64,000 nucleotides of DNA, from positions 1 through 64,000 of the forward strand of contig WSYH01002427.1 in the NCBI GenBank assembly GCA_036426205.1, in the 5' to 3' direction. Shown here piece by piece: positions 1-11,754 of the stretch. Source of the DNA: Ascaphus truei (taxonomy: Eukaryota; Chordata; Amphibia; Anura; Ascaphidae). A program made the translations under genes and the position numbers. Numbering within the stretch: the first letter of the stretch is position 1; each line of letters starts with the position of its first letter. The notes under the pieces are model-generated. The model saw nothing but the letters and a program-made list of their open reading frames with translations, searched no databases and had not been told where the DNA came from.

Positions 1-34
<34 letters not shown>
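1..34. repeat. (TA)n microsatellite
   Basis: Seventeen uninterrupted TA dinucleotides open the window. The run probably continues beyond the left edge. Confidence 0.95.
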
Positions 35-35
<1 letters not shown>

Positions 36-504
36 TGCATTACAATTCATGAATTTATGCCATCTGGCGGACACGCGAAGCATTGCAGCCTAGTAAATCC
101 TGAACCATTATCAATCAATTAACACATCAACCGCGCGTCAGCCGGGCATGCGCCTGGCTGGGAGCGCGGCATGCTCCGGGTGAACAGCGTGGCATTCCAG
201 GAACATGCCAGGTAAAAGCCGGTGATTTGTTCGAATAAAAGCTGCCGCTGCTGTATATAGTACCCCAACAACCCCTATAACCCCTAACATACACATATAT
301 GCACATCAATGATACTATAGGCCGGCGGGGGCCCTTGGGTGTTACCCGCAAGCCTGCAGTACCAACTATGTGCCCCCTCAAATTAATGTCACAAAACATA
401 CATACTTCAAAATAAATAACCCCCCCCCCTTAACACATACAGTACAGTAATGGCCACAATTACTATTATCCACAAATGGATAATAGTTAATGTGCCCACT
501 TCAA
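35..504. other. Non-coding repeat-derived stretch
   Basis: No gene is supported here. Bases from about 388 to 500 (a C-run, then a short ATTATCC...GGATAAT inverted repeat) resemble 1530-1650 inside element A and 20140-20270 inside element B. The stretch is therefore probably an outer part of the same repeat family. Confidence 0.5.
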
Positions 505-653
505 ATACATAAACAACAATAAATACATTAAATACATATAGTACTCACCCATGTCCGGCTGCCACGATGAAGGCCATCCTCATCTTCATCCTGCCCATGC
601 CCCATCCGTTGCAGCAAAACAGACACAAGAATGAAAACATCCAATGTAATGTC

Positions 654-713
654 CCCTAACCTCTTAATCACCATAGCGGTTATTAACCGCTACAGTCATT
701 AAGGGGTTAATCC
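654..713. repeat. Short hairpin around TTAATCAC...GTCATTAAGGGG
   Basis: A near-perfect palindrome centred on GCGGTTATTAACCGC, flanked by CCCTTAAT-type arms. Copies occur at 5349-5408 (mirror arm), about 1790-1840, 4290-4335 and 20395-20450, so it is a module of the A/B family. Confidence 0.7.
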
Positions 714-1249
714 ACCTTCAGCCAAAACTCAGGAGGCCTACATACCCTGCCACACTAATCCCCCAACCCGTGAGGCCTAACCACCCTCACCCACTACCCA
801 CAAGGGAGGCCTGCCCACATACCCTTGTGACTAATACCCCCTCACCCCACCCCCAGTACCCACAATAAAAACAATGCACTGCCCCACAATAAACATTATT
901 ATATTTATTAAATACATTACCCACCTGTGCCCCCCCCATAAATACATGATTTATCCTTTAACATACAAGGTTCATACCCCAGCCCCACGTGAGTCCCCGG
1001 CGGGCTGGCGGGGCACCTGACAGATCTACAGGGTACCAGCAACTTGTTTTACACAGGTTCTGGAGGCCTGTTGGTGGGTCTCGCCAAGCGCCATGGCACC
1101 CAGGTGGTCTCCTTGGGTCACCGTGGGCCACAATTGGGTCCCCACGGTAGGCCCGCAGATGTCTGGGAGCCCCTGGTCAGACCCACAGGTGTCTGCGGGG
1201 CCTCGGGTGGTTCCCATGGGGGTCTGGAGAACTCACGAGTGCTCACTAC

Positions 1250-1408
1250 GGGTCCGCAGTACCCCCACGGATGTGGGACAATCGCTTCATCCCCGCACCT
1301 ATGGGTCCGCGGTGCCCCCACGGATGTGGGACCACCGCTTCATCCCCGCAGACTACGGATCCGCGGTGCCCCCACAGATGTGAGGCCACCGCTTCATCCC
1401 CACAGGTG
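1250..1408. repeat. 53-bp minisatellite, three units
   Basis: Three tandem units start at 1250, 1303 and 1356. Each reads GG(G/A)TCCGC(A/G)GT...GATGTG...CGCTTCATCCCC. About two units survive in the mirror arm near 4700-4815. Confidence 0.8.
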
Positions 1409-2998
1409 TCACCCGTGGAACCACCAGCCTGATACCCGTGAAATACCTGAGGAGACCGCAGGTGGTCTCCAGAGGTCTCACGCAGAACCAAGAAACCAAC
1501 CCTGAATGTAAAAAAAATAAACCTGGCCTATACATTCAATACATACATCTCCCCCCCCCCCCACCCAATACCTACAGTATAATAATGTGCAAAATAACTA
1601 TTATCCAGATAGGGATAATAGATTATTGGCCCATTATTAAACACATTAACTAGCATATTAAAATAAATAAAGTACTACTGACCTCATCAATAAGAAGCCC
1701 CATCACCAGCAACTTCCTTGTCTTTCGTTGCCCACAAAATACATAGCCAATACAAAGCCAATACATTGCAATTACATTCAGATATCAATTAACCCCTTAA
1801 ACAACTTATCGGATAATAACCGCAAAGGTAATTAAGGGGTTAAGCCACACTGGCCCGATACCCACCCTTCACCCATTCATTTGTACAGTGGCTTCATCAT
1901 GCAACTATATATATATATATATCCACACACATGATGAACCCATATACAAATAAATGTAGAAGGGTTATCAAAAACATGCTGTACTACAAATACCACTTCT
2001 CCATACAGACACACTACAATAAAATCAATTTCCTTTAATAATCCAATCTGATCTTCCAATCAAAATTCTCAAATGCCAATCAAAAACCTCAAATGACAAT
2101 CAAAACATTGCATTTACATTGTATATATGATGCATACAATCTTTGCACTATATACATTCTGCAAATGAACGTTAACAATAACATATTCAAAACAAAATAC
2201 CAATACATCCAAACAAGTATACTATTTAAACCAATCCAGTAAACATAAATCAATTAGCATTCATTAATTACATCCCTAAAGCATTTACATTCCATCCCTA
2301 ACAATTAAACAATTCATTAATTCAAGCGTTGAACAGAACAAGTAATCCTGTGAAAAAATATAAGTACCAACAAGAATACAATATACAAAAGCAAGCCTCA
2401 CCCTGACCTAAAGTACACCATACAATAGCAACAATTACATCTATCTAATTTTAAAATACATGACACACACATTTATGCATAGCAGCATATCCAAAATATT
2501 TTAAAACACAGCAAATCAAGCTTTTAAAACAACATCATTTCTTACCCTGTATGTATATATCGATCTAGACATACATACATATATACATACATACAGTGGC
2601 GAGAAATGATATACCAAAAAGAAATAAATACACATGTAAAAAAGCTTTAAAAAAAAGAACAAGTTAAATAAAATACATTTCTTTAGTTCACTTACCATTA
2701 CTTGACCCACTCACTGACTCCCGTTGAACAGCTTACTCTCGAACCAATCCACCAGGCACAGGAACCCCTAAAATAACAAACCATAAAATAATAAACATTA
2801 AAATAAAAATCCAAAACAATCCACAGGTCTTCTATTTGTAATCCATCTTCATCTGTATTCTTCTTTCTTCTATCTGCGGCTCTCTTCCGGGGTCTTCTTG
2901 TCTTCTACGGCCACACACATGTCTACTTCTTCTTTAGAAGGTCCTTCCTCCTCGGCGTCTGGCTTCAAAATGAGACAACATAGGCTTTTAAAGGCCTA

Positions 2999-3533
2999 TG
3001 ACGTCACATTTTAGTCATGTTTTCAACGGCCCTGATTGGGCCGTGAAAACCATGTGTTTTGGCCGAGAACAAAAAAAAATGATGACGTCACTTAAAGGCA
3101 ATGAAAGCACAGCCAATCAGAATGGCTTTGCTTCAATTACCTTTAAGATGACGTCATTAAAAGAAACACGGCCATCCTCACATGGTACGGTAGCCAATCA
3201 GAGCGTGGGAACTCCATCCCAACTCTGATTGGCTCTAGTATACCATGTGACAGAGGCTTGGGGGAGAACGGATGTGACGTCATTGAAAGCCTGTCATATG
3301 GCACTAGAGCCAATCAGAGTAGGGATAGACTTCCCACGCTACCGTACCATGTGAGGACAGCCATGTTTCTTTTAATGACGTAATCTTAAAGGCAATTGAA
3401 GCAAAGCCATTCTGATTGGCTGTGCTTTCATTGCCTTTAAGTGACGTCATCATTTTTTTTTGTTCTCGGCCAAAACACATGGTTTTCACGGCCCAATCAG
3501 GGCCGTGGGAACCATGACGAAAATGTGACGTCA
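2999..3533. promoter_or_regulatory. Mirrored CRE and CCAAT-box cluster at the centre of element A
   Basis: Perfect TGACGTCA sites lie at 2999-3006, 3083-3090, 3149-3156, 3275-3282, 3442-3449 and 3526-3533, with a variant at 3376-3383. CCAATCAG or its complement occurs near 3033, 3113, 3194, 3223, 3309, 3411 and 3493. CRE (CREB/ATF) plus CCAAT (NF-Y) is a known promoter combination. Activity here is inference: much of the symmetry follows simply from the inverted repeat. Confidence 0.45.
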
Positions 3534-3977
3534 TAGGCTTTTAAAAGCCTATGTCATCTCATTTTGAAGCCAGACGCCGAGGAGGAAGGACCTCCTAAAG
3601 AAGAAGTAGACATGGGCGTGGCCGTAGAAGACAAGAAGACCCCGGAAGAGAGCCGCAGATAGAAGAAAGAAGAATACAGATGAAGATGGATTACAAATAG
3701 AAGATTGTTTTGGATTTTTATTTTAATGTTTATTATTTTATGGTTTGTTATTTTATGGGTTCCTGTGCCTGGTGGATTGGTTCGAGAGTAAGCTGTTCAA
3801 CGGGAGTCGGTGAGTGGGTCAAGTAATGGTAAGTGAACTAAAGAAATGTATTATATTTAACTTGTTAATTTTTTTAAAAGCTTTTTTAACATGTGTATTT
3901 ATTTAGAACGAAATCACCTTGTGCCGAGGGGGAAGATGAGTCAGCGGGCACTACGATGCAGGAAAAAATCGAAGAGG

Positions 3978-4011
<34 letters not shown>

Positions 4012-4080
4012 ATATATATATATAGATATATATATATATACCAGAGAGAGGAGAGAGAGATACAGTATATACACACACAC
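3978..4080. repeat. Compound microsatellite (CT/TG/TA/GA/CA)
   Basis: A CT run is followed by TG, TA, GA and CA tracts. It sits in the right arm of element A at the boundary of the re-inverted segment. Confidence 0.9.
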
Positions 4081-4163
4081 ATGATGAACCGATATAACAA
4101 TAATGTAGAAGGGTTATCAAAACATACTGTACTACAAATAACACTTCTCCATACAGACACACT
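4075..4163 (+). repeat. Re-inverted segment inside the right arm
   Basis: This block (ATGATGAACC...GTAGAAGGGTTATCA...CAGACACACTAC) matches left-arm bases 1925-2014 in direct orientation, although the surrounding arm is inverted. The local order is therefore flipped relative to a simple palindrome. Confidence 0.7.
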
Positions 4164-5448
4164 ACTTTACAATGCCTTTCCTATATATATATATATACAC
4201 GAGAGAGATATTATTTAAACGTTATATATGTTGCATGATGAAGCCACTTACAATTCATGGGAAGGTGGGGGTATCAGGCCAGTGTGGCTTACCCCTAATT
4301 ACATTGGCGGTTATTTATCCGATAAGGGGTTTAAGTGGTTATTGATATCTGAATGTAATTTCTATGTATGGCTTTGTTTGGCAATGTATTTTGTGGACAA
4401 GCAAATGTTGCTGGCAACGGAGACTTCTTCTTGATGATCGTAGCACTTTATTATTTATTTGAATTGCTAGTTAATGTTTTAATAATGGGCAATTAATCTA
4501 TTATCCTATCTGGAATAATGTTATTTTGCACATTATTGTACTGTAGGTGTTGGGGGGGGGGGGGTTGTATGTATTGAATGTACAGGCCAGGTTTATTTTT
4601 TTTACATTCAGGGTTGGTTTCTTGGTTCTTCGTGAGACCTCTGGAGACCACCTGCGGTCTCCTCGGTTATCTCACGGGTATCAGGCTGGTGGTTCCATGG
4701 GTGACACCTGCGGGGATGAAGCAGTGGCCTCACATCTGTGAGGGCACCGCGGACCCGTAGTTTGCGGGGATGAAGCGGTGGTCCCACATCCGTGGGAGCA
4801 CCGCGGACCCATAGTGAGCACTCGTGAGTTCCCCAGGCCCCCGTAGGAACCATCCGAGGCCCCGCAGACACCTGTGGGTCTGACTCGGGGCTCCCAGACA
4901 TCCGCGGGCCTACCGTGGAGACCCAATTGTGGCCCACGGTACCCAAGGAGACCACCTGGGGGCCATGGCGCTTGACGGGACCCACCAAAAGGCCTCCAGA
5001 ACCTGTGTGAAACAAGTTGCTGGTACCCTGTAGGTCTGTCAGGTGCCCAACCAGCCCGCCGGGGACTCGCATGGGGCTGGGGTATGAACCCTGTATGTAA
5101 AAGGATAAATCATGTATTTATGGGGGGGCACAGGGGGTGGGTAATGTATTTAATAAATATAATGATGTTTATTGTGGGGCAGTGTATTGTTTTTATTGTG
5201 GGTACTGGGGGTGGGGGAGGGGGTATTGGCCCCAAGGGTATGTGGGTAGGCCTCCCTTGTGGGTAGTGGGTGAGGGTGGTTAGGCCTTACGGGGTGGGGG
5301 GTTTGAGTGGGAGGGTATGTAGGCCTCCCGAGTGGTGGGTGAGGGTGGGTTAACCCCTTAATGACTGTAGCGGTTAATAACCGCTATGGTGATTAAGGGG
5401 TTAGGGGACATTACATTGGATGTTTTCATTCTTGTGTCTGTTTTGCAG

Positions 5449-5511
5449 CAGCGGAGGGGGCATGGGCAGGATGAAGATGAGGATGACCTTCATCGTGGCA
5501 GCCGGAAATGG
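5449..5511 (+). other. Exon-like cassette in the A repeat
   Basis: A TTTTGCAG acceptor-like site ends at 5448 and a GTGAGT donor-like site begins at 5512. The 63 bp between them have an open frame of 21 codons rich in Asp, Glu and Arg. The mirror copy is at about 550-620. Probably a fossil exon or chance; no family recognised. Confidence 0.25.
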
Positions 5512-5711
5512 GTGAGTGCTATATGTATTTAATGTATTTATTGTTGTTTATGTATTTTAAATACACAGGGGGTGTATGTTGTTTATTTCTATGTTTATTG
5601 GGGGCAAATGTCCCCAATAAACATGCTATTTTGCCTTAACTCCTTCATTGCCTTAGCGGCTATCCGCTATAGTAATGAAGCAGCATTTATGTATTTTAAT
5701 AATATTGTGCG

Positions 5712-5967
5712 GAAGCAGGGGGTCCCCTGAGCTGAACCGCATTGATTTGTGGCTCAGAGACCCCCTGCTTCCCGAGTTACAGGCCCCAATATGGGGTATT
5801 GGTTACAGTGTCGCCGCCATATTTATAGCGGACACGGCGCGAATGGGACGCTATAAAGATGGCGGCGACACTGCCACCCGATGACACATACCGGGGCCTG
5901 TAACTCGGGAAGCAGTGGGTCTCTGGTCCACAAAGCAACGCGGTTCAGCTCAGGGGACCCACTGCTC
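5712..5967. repeat. Palindromic block P1
   Basis: A hairpin of about 256 bp with arms GAAGCAGGGGGTCCCCTGAG...and...GGGGACCCACTGCTC. The inner arms read GGCGGCGACACTG and its complement. Same family as P2-P5. Confidence 0.75.
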
Positions 5968-6031
5968 ACAGTACACTATTATTAGGAACGAGTGTTTATT
6001 GATATGTGTGTTTTACTGATAGTGTAGATGT

Positions 6032-6180
6032 GCAGAGATTCTCCGGAGCTGAACCGCTTTGGTTTTAGGTACGGGGACCCCCTGCTTCCCGAGATACAGG
6101 CCCCTTTAGCGGGTGCCAGTATCCCTCTGCTTTGTTTACATTCCGCGGTCACGTGATCGGGGCCTTTAAATGCAGAGCCA
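6032..6180. repeat. Palindromic block P2, one arm
   Basis: Starts GCAGAGATTCTCCGGAGCTGAACC and continues CCCTGCTTCCCGAGATACAGG as in the other P blocks. It is truncated after the central GGTCACGTGATC. Confidence 0.65.
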
Positions 6181-9100
6181 GGTTTATTTATCGCCGGCTC
6201 ATCGGCGTTTTGCTTTCGCAGAGATTCGGCAGGGATCGGCAAAGATTCGGCCCTTACTGAATACTGCGAGGGCAAATCGCCAAAATCATGCCTATCGGCA
6301 ACACTTGCCGAAAATATTTTTTCGGCGCTTAGTGCATGAGGCCCTTAGACTCTGCAGGGCAGGCTTTCCTAGCTTCAGAAATAAAGCCGGTTGCTCTGCT
6401 AGTTTTAGCAGAGCAACTTTGAAAAGCCCACCCGCGCGTCACCGACTCAAGCTACAAGATTCTCTGGTTCTCTGCCTCAGCCAACTCCTTACATACCCTC
6501 CGCTGTTCTGTCTCTAGCATGGAAGTAGGAGGAGCGACCAATCAGAGCGTGGGAATTCCCTCCCACTAGCCAATAGAAATGGGGCTCGTCTCTTGGCTGA
6601 CATCAGAGGAGGGAGCTGTGATGTTAGGGGGGGCAACCAGGCTCTCAAATAAAAGCAACTCACCCACTAGGGTACCCTGCTTCAGCACAGCCAGACAGGT
6701 AAAATGAGGCACAGGGACAAAAAGTGTTCCTGTAGCTGCGGGATCCCTAGGTAACATAGGGATACCAAGTTAGTGCCAGATAGCCAAGAACCAGTATTGG
6801 GTTCATGGGTATCCCCAACCGTAGATAAGGTTGTGGGGGGGCTCTCAGAGTCCAGCTAAGTCCTATAGATAGTGTGTTGGGAATATAGGCTGATAGGAAT
6901 AGAAGTACACATTTCTATTCAATTCCCCATACCCAGGGCTTAGGGATGTATTAAAGGTTTATTTTATTAATACATGTAATGAAGTGTAGAGTTATGAACG
7001 GTAAGTTAGTGGGCTTTCAGAACCAGTGTCCCAGATACTGCAAGGGCTACCAAGTTTGCGCTAGTAAGCCCGGAGACATCTGAGTTCAAAGCAGCCAGAG
7101 GATGCTAGAGGTGTGAGAAGCAAATGGGCAGCAGGAAAAGGCTGAGCACTCAATTCCAGTTCTGTCAGACTTGGAGGAGCCTGTCACCGCAGGTGGCATT
7201 GAGGGAACCAGGGACAGAGGTGCCAAGTTGCACATGCCCCTTGGTTCATTCAGATTTCCAGCTAACCTGCTTTTTCTACTGGCTGGTCTCTAATTGGCTG
7301 CTTAGAAAGTTTTCACGCTTCTGATGGGGCTGTAGTATTTTGTGAATGGAGTCAGAAATACTATAAGAATCCATGCACCCATCAGATTTGAGCTCCAGTT
7401 TCAAGTCTCCAACCTCCAGCAAGAAAGAGACTTTCAGGCTTTTCAAAAGTGCTCTTGCGTGAATAGCAAGGCACTGGCTTCAGCAAAATCTGTCCGGAAT
7501 ATTTTCTAAATCCTACTTTTTGCAAACAAGTCCTACAAAGGAGAACGTATCGGTGGCCTCTGGAATTTAATGCCAATTTGAATTCCAGGACATTGCAGGC
7601 TAAGTCCCGGTCAGGGGAAACTCCTTATTTAGTATTTCCCTGCAACTAGGAGAGTCTAGTTTTTTACCCCAGTGTATTTTGCCTGTATTTTGTGTACCAC
7701 TGTGTGTATGCCTTTTCATGCGAACAAATCTAATATTTATTTCACTTGCCTGTTTTGCTCAATGAATGATCCTGGTAAAAAGGTGTAAACTGCCTGGTCT
7801 CCCATGACAGGCTTGTTCCAAGCTGACTCCGGATGCCAGGTGGGCAGGACATATGAATTGACCAAGGGGAAATGCGCCTATGGTCTGCATCTTCCTCCAG
7901 TAACCCATTGCCTCCTGCTGGGCAGGCTCCACTGAGTCCGGCAGACTAGAGTGCCCTCCCCGCAGGGAGTCTCTGTTCTCCATACCCAGTACTCTTCCCT
8001 GCCCTGTCCACTTAACACCCCGACCCCCTTCAACATCCCGTCTCCTCTTCATCCTTCATTTCCTAGCAGACATCCTGGCATCTCTTTGCAATGCCAGGGC
8101 AGAAATGAACTACAAAGTAAAATACACTTTTCACACTTGTAAAGCAAGGCCGGGGATCATACTAATAAAGGCAGACTAGTGGTGAGTAAGGGGAGATATG
8201 GCCAGGTCAATATGTATACGAGTACCCACAGACCTTGCCTGGTGGTCGGGTACTTTAGCCGGAGAACCGGTAACTTTTTCCCCGACTACGTACACATATT
8301 CTGAAAATAATTTGACCCAAATATTCCCCTTAGAACTCATACCTGAGAAATCTCAGAGTCCCTGCCGACCTGGAAATGTGAAGTTGCTTCCTGGTCTGCT
8401 AAGAGCATATGCTAAGGTGACACCTAAGCTGCTTAGCATACCGGGCCCAACCTCTTACCTGGCGACAGCAAGTCTGGGGTTTGGCAACCAAGTGTGAATA
8501 GCCCATACTTCACACCGGCATCTGATACTTAGCAATATCCCGGCCACCCTAACACCTAGGGTCTCTGAGGCTTTTCAACTCCGGACTTCTCTAGACACTG
8601 GTGCACGAACTTAGCAGGGTGCCCTTTGAAGTACGGAGATGAAAAATCCCTCAGTTCATTCATCCATCCATAACATATTGACATGTTAATGGATTCATTG
8701 CCGGACTGGCAGGAAAGGGTTCCTGCCTTAACATTTTAAAACCCCACTGAAACACATGGTCTTTTTATACATACTTTCTGTATGTGTGGGGGACATAAAA
8801 ACAATATGTACAGTATGTGCATGTTACATTTGCAACTAACTGCATTCCAAAAATTAGAGTTCTAGCTCTTTTCTAGCGAAAGTTAGCCACCTAATTGAAT
8901 GGGCTCTGTGATGTGGGTTGCGGTTTGACCTATAATTGTTCTGGGTTACAAGCCAGCATACAATGTATCCGTGCTGGCTTTGATCGGTAACCGCAGACGC
9001 ACTTCACCAGTTCACATTAAGTGGATAACAAGACGGCTGGATACATTGTAGTGCTCAGGTACTTCAGCTAGAACGCAGACCACTTAGTCAATTGACTTTG

Positions 9101-9552
9101 CGGTTTAGACGTCTGTGATTTAGAAAATGATACCCATCTTCAATGCAATGAAACCCATCTTCAATGCAGCCACTTACTCGCAGGCACACTTATGCAATTA
9201 GCGCTTGGCACAGCGCTAGAAGTTCTTCCTTGTGTCGCGAATACAGTTTGCACATTTTCCCATTCATTCATAACACTGCAGCTAGCTTCCGAGCTGCAAA
9301 ACAGGGACAATAAAGATAGGGGAAATATGGCATTTTGGTGGCCACACAATTAACCCCTTCAGTCCCAACAAGGTTTAGGGTTAACCAGCCAGGTATAATA
9401 CCTTTATTATTGGCCTGGTTAACCCCTTCACCGCCACAACATGTAAATAACCTGCCCCCGGTTTATGGTGCCACTTGGCTCCCGGGGACACACAGTTTTG
9501 AGGGCCACCAGACGGGCGTCACCTTTATTATGAAGGCTGGAGACCCCCCTAC
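6181..9552. other. Non-coding, repeat-like stretch
   Basis: No gene is supported. ORFs are short and unlike known proteins. At 6536-6580 the CCAATCAGAGCGTGGGAA block seen in element A recurs. Bases about 6600-7790 (promoter-like upstream part, AATTTAATGCC...CAAATCTAATATTTATTT, ending near CCCATGACA) have the look of an LTR, but no partner or target duplication was found. Bases 8130-8620 are moderately GC-rich and unassigned. Confidence 0.4.
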
Positions 9553-10416
9553 TGTCACAATAGCCTTATCTCGTATCTGTTTGGAATGTGAGCGCACAGC
9601 GCCTCAGGCGGAGCTCACGCCTCTCTCCTTACACTGCTCAGACCCTTCCACTGCTCAGACCCTTCCACTACAACCACGCAAGCCCTCTTCAGCTTCATCA
9701 CTTACCCCTCGGCATGGTGGGATGCTCCACGAGGTTCTTCCTCCATGCTCTGCGCCACAGCCGTTGGCGCGGAATCGCCGTCCCGTGCGCACGTGCACAC
9801 CCCACGTTGCTTCCTCTCATGCACACGTTGGACTTACAGTGCACACACAAAAGCCCTTGAACTTATCCCCACTCAGGCTCCGCCCCCAAACACCGCATGG
9901 TTACAATCTGGCTCTTGCCGAGTGTCACCTGAGCTCTAAGAACAGCATTCAATGCTCTGAAGCTCCCTGGGCTCCTCCAGGCACGCCCCCTCTCCTGGTT
10001 GGCTGTTCCAGCTTCATATACCCTCTCTGTTCTGTGCTTCCTCGCTCATCATAGTTTTTGTATGGGTGTTTCACAGTGCTTGTTCTTTGATTCTCTCGGT
10101 TTTGACGCGGCTTGGCAGACTACCCCCTTTGGCTCTCGACTTCGGATTGTTCCTGTTTACGTACCTTCTGGCTCCCTTCGACCACGGCTCTCACCTCGTT
10201 CCTTCCATACGTCTCCTACCCCTGATCTTGGCAACAGCAACGACTATTCTTCTGGGAAAACTGTATCGGCAAGTATTCTCGCAATACACCCCATCTGGCC
10301 TGGCACCATCTAATATCACAACCCGGACACGTCCCTCGCTCTGTCGGTGTGTGTATTCATACCTGCCACCTCAGTTCTAGGGACAGGTCTGGTCTGCGAG
10401 CTACTCCGGCATAACA
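9553..10416 (+). mobile_element. LTR of a retrotransposon, sibling of the intronic LTR
   Basis: Opens TGTCACAA and closes GGCATAACA. Its last 70 bases (ACCTGCCACCTCAGTTCT...GGTCTGCGAG) match the reverse complement of 26539-26610. Both copies carry a TATA-like site before a pyrimidine-rich stretch (CTTCATATACCC at about 10011). A 12-bp repeat, CTGCTCAGACCCTTCCA, is doubled near 9640. The left end is uncertain and no matching flanks were seen. Confidence 0.5.
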
Positions 10417-10570
10417 GTATCCCATACATTTTTAATTCCCTTACTGTATTAGTCTCTACCACGTTTGTTGGGAAGCTATTCCACAAATTCACTACCTTTT
10501 CCAAGAAGAAGTACTTTGTCACATTTACCATAAGCCTCCCATCATCTAGCTTCAGCAAGTAAAATGTGAT
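10417..10570 (-). mobile_element. CR1/L2-type LINE scrap (C-terminal RT region)
   Basis: Minus-strand translation gives GRLMVNVTKYFFLEKVVNLW followed by NSFPTNVV. This fits the conserved pattern at the end of CR1/L2 ORF2 (R..FF..RVV..WN.LP..VV.A....FK). Only about 50 residues remain. Confidence 0.5.
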
Positions 10571-10706
10571 TGCTGTTGCTGTCATTTCTAAAATTGAAGT
10601 GGTGGTTGAAACTAAAAAACATGGTGCTGTGCAATCCGAGTTATTTTTTAATACATTTATGTCAAACAGAATCAGAATTTGCCCCAGTTTTGCAACCAAT
10701 AAAGTT

Positions 10707-11027
10707 TGATAAATAACCCCTACACTGTGCATCAATGCACAGTTGGTGCAATTCTAGAGACATACTGTACAGATGCAGCGGCCATTATTTTAATATATCT
10801 CGAAATGGAATTTCGAGATATGCCCGAGACCCTTACGAGTTGTGCCGTGACAGACTAATGGCTCACAGGAGTAACACAGCAGTGGTCCCTGCTGTGCGAG
10901 TCCTACCGGGGCTGCCTTTCTGTAATAGACGCGCAGTAAGAGGTAGGCTGAATCAGTCACTCTAACACCGCGCCTCTCACAGTTGATCGTGGGGGTTTTA
11001 TTAAAATTCTAACATTACTGTAATATA
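10707..11027 (+). repeat. Left long terminal inverted repeat of element B
   Basis: Reverse complement of 21048-21417 with scattered substitutions and small indels. A local perfect palindrome, TCTCGAAATGGAATTTCGAGA, is present only in this arm. Confidence 0.75.
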
Positions 11028-11268
11028 GCAGGGGGTCTCCGGAGCTGAACCGCATTGGTTTCAGGTCCGGGGAACCCCTACTTCCCGAGATATTGGCCCT
11101 GTTATGGGGTGCCGGTATCCCCATGGTAAAATCCTGTGGGTCACGTGACCGTGGGATCTAAACAAAACACAGGGGATACCGGCACCCTATACCGTGGCCT
11201 GTATCTCGGGAAGTAGGGCGTCCCCGAGGCTGAAATCAACTTTGTTCAACTCAGAAGACACTCTGCTC
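11028..11268. repeat. Palindromic block P3
   Basis: Arms AGCAGGGGGTCTCCGGAGCTG and CAGAAGACACTCTGCTC enclose TACTTCCCGAGATATTGGCC and its complement. The centre is GGGTCACGTGACC. Confidence 0.75.
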
Positions 11269-11754
11269 CCTCACACAAAAATCAAACCTCCCCCCCAATA
11301 AAAAATAATTACCTTAGCGCAGCGTTTCCCAAATGGTGGGTCGCGACCCGGCACCGGGCCACGGCAATCAAAATTGCCGGGTCGCAGCGAGGCTGGCCGC
11401 GCAGTGTCTCCCGTCCCCCCCGCTCAAGTTAAAAAAAATGGCGGTGATTCCCCCCGCGGTCCCGCGCGCTTGCGCAGGGCAAGCGGGGCCCGCTCCCTTC
11501 CTCCCCCCCGCTCCCAATGTGGGACGGAGGAGGAAGTACCAGCTCCTCTGCGGCCCGCATGTTACATGGGGCAGGGTGGAAGTACAAGCTCCTACTGCGG
11601 CCTGCTTCCCCCCCGCGGCCAGCTTCCCGAACTCACCTCCCGTGGCACCCCCTCCCGAGCCCACCTCCCGTGCCCCCAAGTCCACCTCCCGTCCCGGGCA
11701 GCAGGGGATATCGGGGGCAGCAGCGGAAAGTGTCCGGCGGCAAGGTAAGTCACC

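Larger units (their letters stand above)
505..3252 (+). repeat. Left arm of element A inverted repeat
   Basis: Reverse complement of 3290-5566 with indels. The arm is itself built from two related cassettes of about 1.1 kb: the C-run plus ATTATCC block recurs at 388-500 and 1530-1650. Confidence 0.75.
505..5566. mobile_element. Element A: giant inverted-repeat (foldback-like) element
   Basis: The sequence folds on itself over about 5 kb. Five anchor pairs read as reverse complements: 541-575 with 5486-5520, about 654-713 with 5349-5408, about 1046-1070 with 4990-5013, about 1790-1900 with 4230-4330, and 2820-3240 with 3300-3720. The innermost arms are nearly identical and the outer arms have diverged through indels. 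No transposase-like ORF is visible; the two 76-aa ORFs at 2998-3228 and 3304-3534 are mirror images of each other. This is the architecture of a foldback or long-TIR non-autonomous DNA transposon, but terminal motif and target duplication could not be fixed. An inverted segmental duplication of an older repeat is the alternative. Confidence 0.75.
3290..5566 (-). repeat. Right arm of element A inverted repeat
   Basis: Mirror of the left arm. It is shorter because it lacks much of the AT-rich stretch at about 2030-2640, and instead holds a compound microsatellite and a re-inverted segment. Confidence 0.75.

Noticed and set aside
9335..10054. 239-aa ORF
   Set aside because: Overlaps the LTR at 9553-10416 and its codons follow no protein-like pattern; composition explains the lack of stops.
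9548..10421. Target duplication for the 9553-10416 LTR
   Set aside because: Flanks CCTAC and GTATC do not match, so the left end or the insertion history remains open.
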